Assembly: GCF_025933915.1 (NCBI RefSeq)
Contig: NZ_JAICZA010000004.1
Coordinates: forward strand, 1-64,000
Length of the DNA stretch: 64,000 bases
Direction: 5' to 3'
Source: Mycobacterium sp.
GTDB lineage: Bacteria; Actinomycetota; Actinomycetes; Mycobacteriales; Mycobacteriaceae
In this document: piece by piece, positions 32,390-41,706 of the stretch
Position numbering within the stretch: position 1 is the stretch's first letter
How the letters are laid out: each line of letters opens with the position of its first letter
Notes under the pieces: generated by a model
What the model was told of the DNA's origin: nothing
Seen by the model: the letters and a program-made list of their open reading frames with translations, nothing else
The model's database searches: none
Translations under genes and position numbers: made by a program

Positions 32390-33858
32390 TGGCGCAACAT
32401 GCGCTCATCCAGCGCGTCGCCGATGTGCTCGACCTACAGCCGGACTCGCACGCCATCGAGTTTGGCGGCCAATGGATCTCGTGGGCTCAGGTCAGCACCC
32501 TGGCTCGGCGAATCGCCGGCCTCACCGCGGGCACCGAAGTCGGGATGCTGCTGCGCAACCGGCCGGGGCACGTGGCGGCCTTTCTGGGCGTGCTGCTGGG
32601 CGGCGGAACCGTCGTGGTCATCAACCCCTCTCGTGGCGACGAGCGCACCAAGGCCGACATCGCCCGGCTACAGCTTCCCCTGATCGTTGGCGAGCGCGTC
32701 GATCTGGCGGCACTGGTGGCCGCGGGCACCCCGACCGCCGCGATTGCGGGCCCGCTTGACGACGTCGACGTGTCTGAACAACCCCGCACCGGACCGGCCC
32801 CGCCGACCGGTGTCGCGGTGCGCATGTTGACCAGTGGCACGACAGGGCCGCCCAAGCGAATCGACCTGAGCTACGACATGCTGGCGCGCAGTGTGATGGG
32901 CGCCGAACCCGAGCGCACACCGGCACCCACCGAGCTGCGGCGCGGCGTCGCGATCGTGAACTCGCCGCTGGTGCACATCGGTGGCGTATTCCGTGTGCTG
33001 CAATGCATCACCGAGGCCAGACCGTTCGTGCTGTTGGAACGATTCGAGCTCAACGCATGGGCCGAGGCGGTGCGCAAGCACCGGCCCCGCGCGGCGTCGC
33101 TGGTACCGGCGGCCCTGCGCACCGTCTTGCACTCCGATGTGCCGCGCGCCGATCTGGAAAGTCTGCGCGCCGTCACCTGCGGCACGGCGCCGCTGTCTGC
33201 CGACGACGCCGACGCCTTCACCGAGAAGTACGGCATCCCGGTACTGACCTCTTATGCCGCAACCGAGTTCGGTGGCGGCGTGGCGGGCTGGACCCTTCCC
33301 GACTACCAGCGGTACTGGGGAACCAAACGGGGCAGCGTCGGCCGGGCCAATCCGGGCGCTCAGCTGCGGGTGGTCGCCGAGGACGGAACACCGCTGGGCC
33401 CCGGCGAAGTCGGACTGCTGGAGGTCAAGCCGGGCCAGCTGGGACCGGCCGCGCAATGGATGCGCACCACGGATATGGCGCGCATCGACGCCGACGGCTT
33501 CCTGTGGATCGTCGGACGCGCCGACCGGGCGATCATCCGCGGCGGGTTCAAGGTGATGCCCGACGACGTTCGCGCCGCGCTGGAGAGCCACCCCGCGGTG
33601 GCGGGCGCGGCGGTGGTCGCCCGGCCCGACGAGCGGCTCGGCGAAACGCCGGTCGCCATGGTCGAACTGCGCGAGCCGTCTGCTGTCGACGCCGATGCGC
33701 TGGTGGCGTATCTGCGAGAGCGCCTGGCGCGCTACGAGATTCCCACCGAGATCGCAGTCGTCGACACCATTCCGCGAACACCGTCGGGCAAGGCCGATCT
33801 CGGCGCGATCCAGGACTACTTCCGCGAGCCCGCGGCGCCGCGCAACCATGCGCTCTGA
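32389..33858 (+). CDS. Acyl-CoA synthetase, first of three in tandem
   Basis: 489 residues, short for a FadD. The ANL core is MLTSGTTGPPKRIDLSYD, with YAATEFGGG, the hinge TTDMARIDADG and the C-terminal Lys in PSGKADLGAIQ. The N-terminal domain is trimmed compared with typical long-chain synthetases. It is expected to activate a carboxylic acid with ATP and CoA in the cytosol. The ATG overlaps the previous TGA by one base, and the next synthetase starts before this one ends. Confidence 0.86.
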   Translation: MAQHALIQRVADVLDLQPDSHAIEFGGQWISWAQVSTLARRIAGLTAGTEVGMLLRNRPGHVAAFLGVLLGGGTVVVINPSRGDERTKADIARLQLPLIVGERVDLAALVAAGTPTAAIAGPLDDVDVSEQPRTGPAPPTGVAVRMLTSGTTGPPKRIDLSYDMLARSVMGAEPERTPAPTELRRGVAIVNSPLVHIGGVFRVLQCITEARPFVLLERFELNAWAEAVRKHRPRAASLVPAALRTVLHSDVPRADLESLRAVTCGTAPLSADDADAFTEKYGIPVLTSYAATEFGGGVAGWTLPDYQRYWGTKRGSVGRANPGAQLRVVAEDGTPLGPGEVGLLEVKPGQLGPAAQWMRTTDMARIDADGFLWIVGRADRAIIRGGFKVMPDDVRAALESHPAVAGAAVVARPDERLGETPVAMVELREPSAVDADALVAYLRERLARYEIPTEIAVVDTIPRTPSGKADLGAIQDYFREPAAPRNHAL

Positions 33859-35419
33859 TTCCTTGACGGTCGCCGCGGCGTTGCGACATCAGGCCCGACT
33901 GCGCGGGGATCACCCGCTTCTGGTCTGCGACGGTGACCGCATCGGATATGGCGAAGCCGATCGCCGCTCGGCCGAGCTCGCCCGCGGTCTGATGGCCCTC
34001 GGCGCCGGCAAGGGAACCCATGTCGGACTCCTGCATCCGAACGGACCTGACTTCGTCGTCGGCATGCTGGCGGCGGCGCGGATCGGGGCCGTGGTGGTCC
34101 CGTTCTCGACTTTCGTCACCGCCCGCGAACTGCGCGAGCAGCTGGTCGACAGCGACGTCGAAATCCTGTTGAGCGCTGAATCTTATCGGTCCCACGACTA
34201 TGCACAGCGCCTGTCCGAAATTCTTCCGGAGGCCGATTTCGCGTCCGGCGATCGGTTGTTTTGTGCGGCGGCGCCGCAATTGCGCCACGTGGCGTTCACT
34301 CACGAGGCGGTGTGCACGCTGGCCGGCACCATCGACCCGACGGTGCCGCCGGCGATGGAAGACGATGTCTGCGACAGCGATCCGCTGGCCATCGTCTACA
34401 CGTCCGGATCGACCAGCGCGCCCAAAGGGGTGGTGCACACGCATGGCGCGCTGTTGGGACATCAGCGGAACCTCAACGCGATCCGCGGCCTGACCGCTTC
34501 GGACAAGCTGTTCTGCAATTCGCCGTTCTTCTGGATCGGCGGGTTCGCGTTCGGCCTGCTCGCCACCCTGATGGCCGGATCGACCCTGGTGTGCTCCAAC
34601 GCCACCTCCGATACCGACGGGGCCGCGGCGACACTCGACCTGCTGGAGGCCGAAAAACCCACCATGACCAACGGGTTCGCGGCCGGGATCGCTCACCTGG
34701 CCGACCACCCGAGCTACGCCGCGCGTGATCTGTCGTCGATGCGGCGCGGCAACCTCTACCCGATCATGTCCCCCGACACCCGACCGGCCGACCCGGAGCT
34801 CAGGCACAACATGCTCGGCATGACCGAGGCCGGCGGCGTCGTACTGATCGACGGGGACGAATCCGACCAACCCGAAACGCGGCGGGGATCATTCGGCAAG
34901 CCCGCCCCCGGGTTTGAGTCGATGCTCGTCGACACCGACACCGGGAAAGGCGTTGCCGTCGGCGAGGTGGGCGAACTCTGCATCCGCGGGCCGTACCTGA
35001 TGCAGGGCTATTACAAACGCAGTCGCGAGGAGTGCTTCGACGCCGACGGCTGGTTCCACACAGGTGATTTGGTGCGCACAGATGCCGACGGATTCGTCTA
35101 TTTCGTTGGCCGGCTGAGCACAATGATCAAAACGGCGGGAGCCAACGTGTCGGCGGCCGAGGTGGAGAGGGCCATCGCCAGGATCACCGGCGCGGAGGCC
35201 CACGTGGTGGGCGTCCCCGACACCCAACGAGGAGAGCTGGTTGCCGCGGTGGTCGTCCAACCGGATTTCGACGAAGCCACGGTGCGTGAACGGCTCAAAG
35301 GGGAGCTGTCGTCGTACAAGATTCCCAGGCGGTTCGTCGCCCTTGCGCGAGCAGACGTACCACTGCTGTCCAGCGGCAAGGTCGACAGGCAGCGACTGAG
35401 AAGGCTCTTCGATGCCTAG
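33848..35419 (+). CDS. Acyl-CoA synthetase, second of three in tandem
   Basis: 523 residues. The core is YTSGSTSAPKGVVHTHG, then LGMTEAGG, GDLVRTDADGFVYFVGR and the Lys in LLSSGKVDRQRL. It overlaps the previous gene by 11 bases and the following gene by eight, so translational coupling is likely. It is divergent in sequence from its two neighbours, arguing for distinct substrates rather than recent duplication. Confidence 0.87.
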   Translation: MRSDSLTVAAALRHQARLRGDHPLLVCDGDRIGYGEADRRSAELARGLMALGAGKGTHVGLLHPNGPDFVVGMLAAARIGAVVVPFSTFVTARELREQLVDSDVEILLSAESYRSHDYAQRLSEILPEADFASGDRLFCAAAPQLRHVAFTHEAVCTLAGTIDPTVPPAMEDDVCDSDPLAIVYTSGSTSAPKGVVHTHGALLGHQRNLNAIRGLTASDKLFCNSPFFWIGGFAFGLLATLMAGSTLVCSNATSDTDGAAATLDLLEAEKPTMTNGFAAGIAHLADHPSYAARDLSSMRRGNLYPIMSPDTRPADPELRHNMLGMTEAGGVVLIDGDESDQPETRRGSFGKPAPGFESMLVDTDTGKGVAVGEVGELCIRGPYLMQGYYKRSREECFDADGWFHTGDLVRTDADGFVYFVGRLSTMIKTAGANVSAAEVERAIARITGAEAHVVGVPDTQRGELVAAVVVQPDFDEATVRERLKGELSSYKIPRRFVALARADVPLLSSGKVDRQRLRRLFDA

Positions 35420-36935
35420 CACCATCGATCAATTGGTGAGGTTTCGGGCCAAGAACGACGCGGACACACCGATGGTGATCGATCCCACCTCCCGGGTCAC
35501 CTACCGCGAACTCGACTCGACCACACGCGAATTGGCTGCGGCATTCGTCGAGGCCGGCGTAAGCAAGGGCACTCGGGTGGGATTGATCATGCCCAACGGC
35601 ACCCGCTGGGTACAGGTCGCCATCGCGCTGACCCGCATCGGCGCTGTTCTGGTCCCGCTGAGCACGCTGCTGCAGGCCGGCGAGCTCGTCGCGCAGCTGC
35701 GTGTCGCCGCCGTCCAGTTCCTGGTAAGCGTCGAGGAATTCCGCGGCCATCGCTATCTCGACGACCTGCAGACGCTGCGACGATCCGAACGTCCGGCGTT
35801 ACAACAGGTTTGGTCGATCGACCAGCTCGACAACGCCCCCGTGAGTGACCGGGCCCGGCAGATCATCGACGCGATGACCGACACGGTCACCCCCGCCGAC
35901 CCGCTGGTCATCATGTTCACCTCGGGCAGCAGCGGATCGCCCAAGGGCGTCCTGCACTCCCATGGCAACGCGCTGGGCGCCGTGCAGTCGGGGCTGGCGG
36001 CGCGGTGCATCACCGCCGAAACCCGCCTGTATCTGCCGATGCCATTCTTCTGGGTGGGCGGGTTCGGCAGCGGAATCCTGTCGGTTCTGCTGGCCGGCGC
36101 CACCCTGGTGACCGAAGAAATCCCCCGTCCCGAAACCACCCTGCGCCTACTGGAGCGCGAACGGGTCACGCTGTTTCGCGGCTGGCCCGATCAGGCCGAG
36201 GCACTGGCGCGGCATGCAATCTCGGTCGGCGTGGATCTCTCGGCGCTGCGACCGGGAAGCCTGGAAGCCCTGCTGCCCCCCGAGCAGCGGGCCCAGCCGG
36301 GTGCCCGGGCGACGCTGTTCGGCATGACCGAGGCATTCGGGCCCTACAGCGGCTACCCCGCCGACACCGACCTGCCCGCCACGGCCTGGGGCAGTTGCGG
36401 AAAGCCGTTTCCAGGCATGGAAGTCCGCATCGTCGATCCCGAAAACGGTGAGCCCGTCGCGGCAGGAACGGCCGGCATGATCCAGATCCGCGGACCGCAC
36501 ACGCTGCGAGGCATCTGCGGGCGCAGCCGCGAAGAGCTGTTCACCGCCGACGGCTTTTACCCCACCGGTGACCTCGGCCAACTCGACGAGAATGGATTCC
36601 TGTTCTATCACGGGCGATCCGACGACATGTTCAAAGTCAGCGGTGCGACCGTCTACCCCAGCGAGGTCGAGCGCGCGCTGTGCAGCATCGACGGCGTCGA
36701 CAATGCCTTCGTCACCAACGTGCCGGGAACCGCGGGCGAACGGGTCGGCGCGGCGGTAGTGTGCGGTGACGCGTTCACCGCCGAGCGACTTCACGCGTCG
36801 GCCCGAAAGCTGCTGAGCGCGTTCAAGATACCTACGGTGTGGCTGATGCTGGACTCCGACGACGATGTGCCGCGCGGTGGCACCGGAAAGGTCGACGTGC
36901 GCCGGCTGCGGGAGATATTGGCCGACGCGAACTAG
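35412..36935 (+). CDS. Acyl-CoA synthetase, third of three in tandem
   Basis: 507 residues. The core is FTSGSSGSPKGVLHSHG, with FGMTEAFG, GDLGQLDENGFLFYHGR and the Lys in RGGTGKVDVRRL. It shows higher resemblance to the second synthetase (PFFWVGGFGSG against PFFWIGGFAFG) than to the first. It is the last gene of the six-gene plus-strand run that begins at 29854. Its stop is two bases from the stop of a convergent secreted-protein gene. Confidence 0.87.
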   Translation: MPSTIDQLVRFRAKNDADTPMVIDPTSRVTYRELDSTTRELAAAFVEAGVSKGTRVGLIMPNGTRWVQVAIALTRIGAVLVPLSTLLQAGELVAQLRVAAVQFLVSVEEFRGHRYLDDLQTLRRSERPALQQVWSIDQLDNAPVSDRARQIIDAMTDTVTPADPLVIMFTSGSSGSPKGVLHSHGNALGAVQSGLAARCITAETRLYLPMPFFWVGGFGSGILSVLLAGATLVTEEIPRPETTLRLLERERVTLFRGWPDQAEALARHAISVGVDLSALRPGSLEALLPPEQRAQPGARATLFGMTEAFGPYSGYPADTDLPATAWGSCGKPFPGMEVRIVDPENGEPVAAGTAGMIQIRGPHTLRGICGRSREELFTADGFYPTGDLGQLDENGFLFYHGRSDDMFKVSGATVYPSEVERALCSIDGVDNAFVTNVPGTAGERVGAAVVCGDAFTAERLHASARKLLSAFKIPTVWLMLDSDDDVPRGGTGKVDVRRLREILADAN

Positions 36936-36937
36936 CC

Positions 36938-37300
36938 CTAGGGGACCCTCGTCCAGGGTTGACAGTTCTGCGACTCGAAGGCCTTGACCGCGGAATTGAT
37001 GTTCGCGTACATCGGACCGATGGAGGTGTTCGTCTGGAGCACATGGTCCTTGTTCGCATCGGGTGTGCTGTAGGTGAACCACGAGCACATCGAGTCCTGG
37101 GTCGGCACATTGTTGATCCAGACGCCGAAGGCCGAACCCGAACCGCCCGTGTGGTACAGGCCCGGTGCGATATCAGGCCCCACGACAAAAACACCATTGC
37201 CCGGGATCGGGTCGACCTGGTCGGCGAGGGCCGGCGGCGCGAGGACGGTGGCGGTCGCAATCGCAACGAATACGGCCGATGCGCGACGCGTTGCGGGCAT
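36938..37300 (-). CDS. Small secreted protein with signal peptide
   Basis: 120 residues. The N-terminus MPATRRASAVFVAIATATVL followed by APPALADQ is a classical signal peptide with an Ala-x-Ala cleavage site near residue 27. The mature part (about 92 residues) has GIAPG-like strands, VFVVGPDIAPGLYHTGG, and two Cys (MCSW and QNCQPW) likely to form a disulfide. Similar small exported mycobacterial proteins of unknown function exist. The ATG is preceded by GGAGAGAACAAG. A longer frame starting at 37363 would bury the signal peptide and is rejected. Confidence 0.75.
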   Translation of the reverse strand: MPATRRASAVFVAIATATVLAPPALADQVDPIPGNGVFVVGPDIAPGLYHTGGSGSAFGVWINNVPTQDSMCSWFTYSTPDANKDHVLQTNTSIGPMYANINSAVKAFESQNCQPWTRVP

Positions 37301-37373
37301 CTTGTTCTCTCCGTTCGTTGCCCACCCTGATCGCAGCGTAGGCCCGACCCGGCTGTGCGACAAGAGATGGCTG

Positions 37374-38048
37374 CTATTCCTCCACCACCACGCCGCGGGC
37401 GACGAGGTGATCGATCAGCGGCACCGCGCCGGCAGCGAGATGCTCCGACATCGCGGCGCGCGCCAGCTTGTCGTCGCGCTTTTTCAGCGCGGACAGGATC
37501 CGCCGATGGTCCCTCATCGACTGCTCGGGCCAGCCCTCGATGGCCGGAAACACCGATTCGGGTGCATACCGGGTGATTTGCGACATCAGCTGCGCCAGCT
37601 TCGGCGAATCGGCGGCAATGTTGATGGCCCGGTGAAATTCGTGATTCAGGCCGACGGTGTGCTCGTGCTCATCACCGGCATACGCATTCTCCAACTGCGC
37701 CTGGATCTCCTTGAGCTCGCGTAATTGGTCGTCGGTGATGTTGACCGCGGCCCGCGCGGCCAGCTCACCGCCCACATGCGCCTGCACATTCGCCACGTCG
37801 GTGACATCACGTCCGGTGACCGGCAACACCACGAAACCCCGGCGCGGCTGCTGGGCGATCAAGCCTTCGGCGCGCAGCGCGAACAACGCCTCACGCACCG
37901 GAGTGACGCTGATCCCGAGTTCCGCGGCCAGCTGATCCAGCCGAACATATGAGTCGGCGGCATAGCTGCCGTCGAAGATCCTGCTGCGGATCAAGCGCGC
38001 GACGTCCTCGGAAAGTTGAGGCCGCGCAGCGAAATCCGGAACGCTCAT
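37374..38048 (-). CDS. GntR-family regulator, FadR/FCD type
   Basis: 224 residues. The N-terminal winged helix has LDQLAAELGISVTPVREALFALRAEGL, the GntR signature. The C-terminal all-helical FCD domain carries the metal/ligand residues in NHEFHRAINIA and MRDHRRILSALKKRD. FCD-type GntR proteins usually sense acyl-CoAs or small carboxylates. It is the last gene of the minus operon beginning at 42456, four bases after the acyl-CoA dehydrogenase gene, so it probably regulates that operon; the palindrome at 42501 is a candidate target. Confidence 0.88.
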   Translation of the reverse strand: MSVPDFAARPQLSEDVARLIRSRIFDGSYAADSYVRLDQLAAELGISVTPVREALFALRAEGLIAQQPRRGFVVLPVTGRDVTDVANVQAHVGGELAARAAVNITDDQLRELKEIQAQLENAYAGDEHEHTVGLNHEFHRAINIAADSPKLAQLMSQITRYAPESVFPAIEGWPEQSMRDHRRILSALKKRDDKLARAAMSEHLAAGAVPLIDHLVARGVVVEE

Positions 38049-38052
38049 CGTT

Positions 38053-39246
38053 TCACACCTGGTATTCGGCGAGCAGTCGCTTGCTGATGATGTTCTTCTG
38101 GATCTCGCTGGTTCCCTCGCCGATCAGCAGGAACGGCGCGTCACGCATCAACCGCTCGATCTCGTATTCCTTGGAATAACCGTAGCCGCCGTGGATCCGG
38201 AAGCTCTGCTGGGTGACCTCGCTGCAATACTCGCTGCACAGGTACTTGGCCATCCCGGCGGCGACGTCGTTGCGCTCCCCCGAGTCCTTCAGCCGCGCCG
38301 CATTCACCATCATCAGGTGTGCCGCTTCGACTTTGGTCGCCATCTCAGCCAACTGGAAGGCGATGGCCTGGTGCTCGGCGATCGGCTTGCCGAAGGTCTC
38401 GCGTTGTTGCGCGTAGCGCACCGCGAGCTCGAACGCGCGAATCCCGACCCCGCACGCGCGCGCCGACACGTTGACCCGGCCGACCTCGATGCCGTCCATC
38501 ATCTGGAAAAAGCCCTGCCCCGCCGTCCCGCCGAGAACGTCATCGGCACTGGCCTGGTAGCCGTCGAAAATCAGCTCGGTGGTGTCGATGCCCTTGTAGC
38601 CCAGCTTGTCGATCTTGCCCGGAATGCGCAGGCCGGAAACGACTTCGCCGAAGCCCACCGGCTTCTCGACGAGGAACGCGGTCAGGTTGCGGTGCGGCTT
38701 GTCCGAGCCCTCGTCCGTGCGCACCAGCGCCGCCACCAGCGTCGAGGTGCCGCCGTTGGTCAGCCACATCTTCTGGCCATCGATGGTGTAGGCGCCATCC
38801 GCGTTGCGCCGGGCCCGGGTCCGGATCGCGGCGACGTCCGAGCCCAGCTCGGGCTCCGACATCGAGAAGGCGCCGCGCGTCTCGCCGGTCGCCATGCGGG
38901 GCAGGACGCGTTGCTTCTGCTCGTCGGTGCCGTGCTGGCGCAGCATGTACGCCACGATGAAATGGGTGTTGAGCACCCCGGACACGCTCATCCACCCGCG
39001 CGAAAGCTCTTCGACGCACAGCGCGTAGGTCAACAGCGATTCGCCCAGGCCGCCATACTCCTCGGGGATCATCAGCCCGAACAGGCCCATGTTGCGCATC
39101 TGGTCGACGATGGCCTGCGGGTAGGTGTCGGCGCGTTCCAGCCCGGCCGCGTTGGGGATGACTTCCTTCTCGACGAATTGCCGTACGGTGGCAATGATTT
39201 CGGTCTGGACTTCGGTCAATCCGAGCGTCTGGGCGAGTTTGGTCAT
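38053..39246 (-). CDS. Acyl-CoA dehydrogenase
   Basis: 397 residues, a full-length homotetrameric-type enzyme. Motifs are FSMSEPELGSDVAAI, WLTNGGTSTLVAAL, RIHGGYGYSKEYEIERLMRD and the catalytic Glu in GEGTSEIQKN. It should carry out FAD-dependent alpha-beta desaturation of an acyl-CoA, passing electrons to an electron-transfer flavoprotein. Its partners in the operon (CoA-transferase, thiolase, SDR) make up most of a beta-oxidation round, with the hydratase lacking. Confidence 0.9.
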   Translation of the reverse strand: MTKLAQTLGLTEVQTEIIATVRQFVEKEVIPNAAGLERADTYPQAIVDQMRNMGLFGLMIPEEYGGLGESLLTYALCVEELSRGWMSVSGVLNTHFIVAYMLRQHGTDEQKQRVLPRMATGETRGAFSMSEPELGSDVAAIRTRARRNADGAYTIDGQKMWLTNGGTSTLVAALVRTDEGSDKPHRNLTAFLVEKPVGFGEVVSGLRIPGKIDKLGYKGIDTTELIFDGYQASADDVLGGTAGQGFFQMMDGIEVGRVNVSARACGVGIRAFELAVRYAQQRETFGKPIAEHQAIAFQLAEMATKVEAAHLMMVNAARLKDSGERNDVAAGMAKYLCSEYCSEVTQQSFRIHGGYGYSKEYEIERLMRDAPFLLIGEGTSEIQKNIISKRLLAEYQV

Positions 39247-39262
39247 GGTTCCCTCCGGCTGC

Positions 39263-40459
39263 TCACCTGGCGATGGTCTTCGCGTTCGCCAGACGCTCGA
39301 TGTCGACGGCGGTCAGCCCCAAACGCGCAAGGACGTCGGCGGTGTCTTGTCCCAAGGCGGGTGCGGGCGCGCTAGCGGGATGGGTGCCGTCGATCGCGGC
39401 CGGCAGGCCGGGCGCGAAGTAGTCCCCGATGCCCGGTTGCCGCAATCGCGAAAACAGCGGATTGTCAGTGACTTTCGGTCCCGAAGCGACCTCGGCGAAG
39501 GTGCGGTAGCGCTCGAACAGCACCGTGGTGTTCGACAGCGCGGCGGTGATCTCGTCGGCGCTGTGATCGGTGAACCAGGTGGCGAACAGGCCGGATAGCA
39601 CGTCCCGGTATCGGTACCGGTCCCCTTCCGACGCGAAGTCGACCCCCAGCGCCTCGGCGAGCACCGACACCGCGGCGTGAGTGCCCGTGACCTCGACCAG
39701 ATCGCGAAAGTGCCGTTTGGTGAGGGTGACGACCATGAACCGGGCGCCGTCACGACTGGTGAAGTCCTGCCCGTACTGGCCGTAGATGGCATTGCCCAGC
39801 CGTTCGCGTTGTGTCCCAGTGACCTGCGGCTCGGTGAGCAACCCCAGATTGGCGGCGGTGGCCAGCGCGACGTCCTCCAACGCCAGGCTGATCCGGCTCC
39901 CCGCCCCGGACTGGTCACGGCGACGGACGGCGGTGACGACGGACAGCGCGGCGTACAGTCCGCAGCAGAGGTCCCAGGCCGGCAAGACGTGATTGATCGG
40001 ACCGGCATGATCGGCCGGGCCCGTGACGAGCGGATAGCCGAGACCGGCGTTGACCGTGTAGTCCACCCCGGTGGAGCCGTCGCCGCGACCGAGCAACTGG
40101 ACGTGGATCACGTCGGGGCGCGTGGCCGCCAAGAGCTCATGGCTGAGCCAGGGCAGGACGGCGTTGGTGACGACGATGCCGTCGCCCTCGACGATCAGCC
40201 GCTGGACGAGTTCTTGGCCGTCGGCGGAGCGCAGATCGATGGTGGCCGAACGCTTTCCCTTGTTCAGGCCGGTCCAATAGATCGAGGTGCCGTCCGCCGC
40301 CAGCGGCCACCGTTGCACGTCGGAGGCGCCACCGATCGGGTCGACCCGGATCACCTCCGCGCCAAGCTGACTCAGCGTCATGCCGCACAGGGGCGCGGCG
40401 ACGAAACTGGACACCTCGATGACGGTGACGCCGTTCAGAGGCAACCCGGGATCGGTCAT
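39263..40459 (-). CDS. Family III CoA-transferase (CaiB/BaiF-like)
   Basis: 398 residues. The N-terminus is VTVIEVSSFVAAPLCGMTLSQLGAEVIRVDP, the family fold start. The usual catalytic Asp region reads GVDYTVNAGLGYPLVTG, keeping the Asp. It transfers CoA onto a free acid or may act as an alpha-methylacyl-CoA racemase-like protein. The ATG overlaps the thiolase stop (ATGA). The protein is clearly distinct from the CoA-transferase at 15254. Confidence 0.86.
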   Translation of the reverse strand: MTDPGLPLNGVTVIEVSSFVAAPLCGMTLSQLGAEVIRVDPIGGASDVQRWPLAADGTSIYWTGLNKGKRSATIDLRSADGQELVQRLIVEGDGIVVTNAVLPWLSHELLAATRPDVIHVQLLGRGDGSTGVDYTVNAGLGYPLVTGPADHAGPINHVLPAWDLCCGLYAALSVVTAVRRRDQSGAGSRISLALEDVALATAANLGLLTEPQVTGTQRERLGNAIYGQYGQDFTSRDGARFMVVTLTKRHFRDLVEVTGTHAAVSVLAEALGVDFASEGDRYRYRDVLSGLFATWFTDHSADEITAALSNTTVLFERYRTFAEVASGPKVTDNPLFSRLRQPGIGDYFAPGLPAAIDGTHPASAPAPALGQDTADVLARLGLTAVDIERLANAKTIAR

Positions 40460-41673
40460 CGCGATGCGACCCGCTCGAAGACGGCGGCGAGGCCCTGGCC
40501 GCCACCGATGCACATGGTCTCCAACCCGTAGCGCGCCTGCCGGCGACCCAGCTCGCGCGCCAGCGTGGCCAGCATCCGTCCGCCCGTTGCGCCGACCGGG
40601 TGGCCCAGCGAGATCCCCGACCCGTGCACATTGGTCCGCTCATGGTCGGCGGCCCCGAAATTCCATTCCCGCAGCACCGCAAGCGCTTGCGCGGCAAAGG
40701 CTTCGTTGAGCTCGATGAGGTCGATGTCAGAAAGTGCTAAGCCGGCCCTGGACAGCGCCACCTCGGTCGCGGGGACCGGCCCGATGCCCATGACGTTGGG
40801 CGCGACCCCCGCCACCCCCCAGGACACCAGGCGCACCAACGGCGTCAGGCCGTATTCGTCGGCTTTCTCCGGGGTGGTCACCACACACATCGAGGCCGCG
40901 TCATTCTGCCCGCTGGAGTTACCGGCCGTGACCGTTGCCTCCGGATCCTCCTTCAGCAGAACGGGTTTGAGCTTGCCCAACGACTCCACTGACGTGTCCG
41001 CGCGTGGGTGTTCATCAGTGTCGATGACTTCCTCGCCGTTGCGCGTGGGAACGGCGACCGGAATGATCTCCTCAGCGAGGACGCCATCTTTCTGCGCGGC
41101 CACCGCGCGCCGGTGCGACCGGACCGCGAGCTCGTCCTGCTCTTGGCGCGAAATGCCGTACTGGCGGCGCAAATTCTCGGCCGTCTCCAGCATGCCACCG
41201 GGTACCGGGTAGTGCCGGCCGCCGGCAGTGGTGCGTCCCCGCGCCAGCCCGTCGTGCACCCGGACGCCGCCGCGGGCCCCGCCCCAGCGCATATCGGTGG
41301 AGTAGAAGGCGACGTTGCTCATGCTTTCGCAGCCCCCGGCGACGACGAGATCGTGGTCGCCGTTGCCCACTTGCAGGCACGCCTGGATCACCGCTTGCAG
41401 GCCCGACCCGCAACGGCGGTCGACCTGCATGCCGGGGACCGTCACCGGCAGGCCGGAATCGAGCGCCACCACACGCCCGATCGCCGGCGCATCGCTGTTG
41501 GGATAGCAGTGGCCGAGGATCACGTCGTGCACGGCGTCGGGCGCCAGCCCGGTTCGCTCGAGCAACCCCTTCAGGGCAGTGACACCGAGGTCGACGGCGG
41601 AAAGCGCCTTGAACATTCCGCCGTAGCGGCCGATCGGAGTCCGCACCGGCTCACAGATGACGGCTTCACGCAT
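40456..41673 (-). CDS. Acetyl-CoA acetyltransferase / 3-ketoacyl-CoA thiolase (FadA-like)
   Basis: 405 residues with a complete thiolase active site: nucleophilic Cys in DRRCGSGLQAV, NEAFAAQ, His in GISLGHPVGATG and second Cys in MCIGGGQG. It cleaves 3-ketoacyl-CoA to acetyl- or propionyl-CoA and a shortened acyl-CoA. Together with the flanking CoA-transferase, acyl-CoA dehydrogenase and SDR it forms a near-complete beta-oxidation set. Confidence 0.92.
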   Translation of the reverse strand: MREAVICEPVRTPIGRYGGMFKALSAVDLGVTALKGLLERTGLAPDAVHDVILGHCYPNSDAPAIGRVVALDSGLPVTVPGMQVDRRCGSGLQAVIQACLQVGNGDHDLVVAGGCESMSNVAFYSTDMRWGGARGGVRVHDGLARGRTTAGGRHYPVPGGMLETAENLRRQYGISRQEQDELAVRSHRRAVAAQKDGVLAEEIIPVAVPTRNGEEVIDTDEHPRADTSVESLGKLKPVLLKEDPEATVTAGNSSGQNDAASMCVVTTPEKADEYGLTPLVRLVSWGVAGVAPNVMGIGPVPATEVALSRAGLALSDIDLIELNEAFAAQALAVLREWNFGAADHERTNVHGSGISLGHPVGATGGRMLATLARELGRRQARYGLETMCIGGGQGLAAVFERVASR

Positions 41674-41706
41674 GGCAACTCCTGTCTTGACGCCGAGCGC
41701 TGGTTG

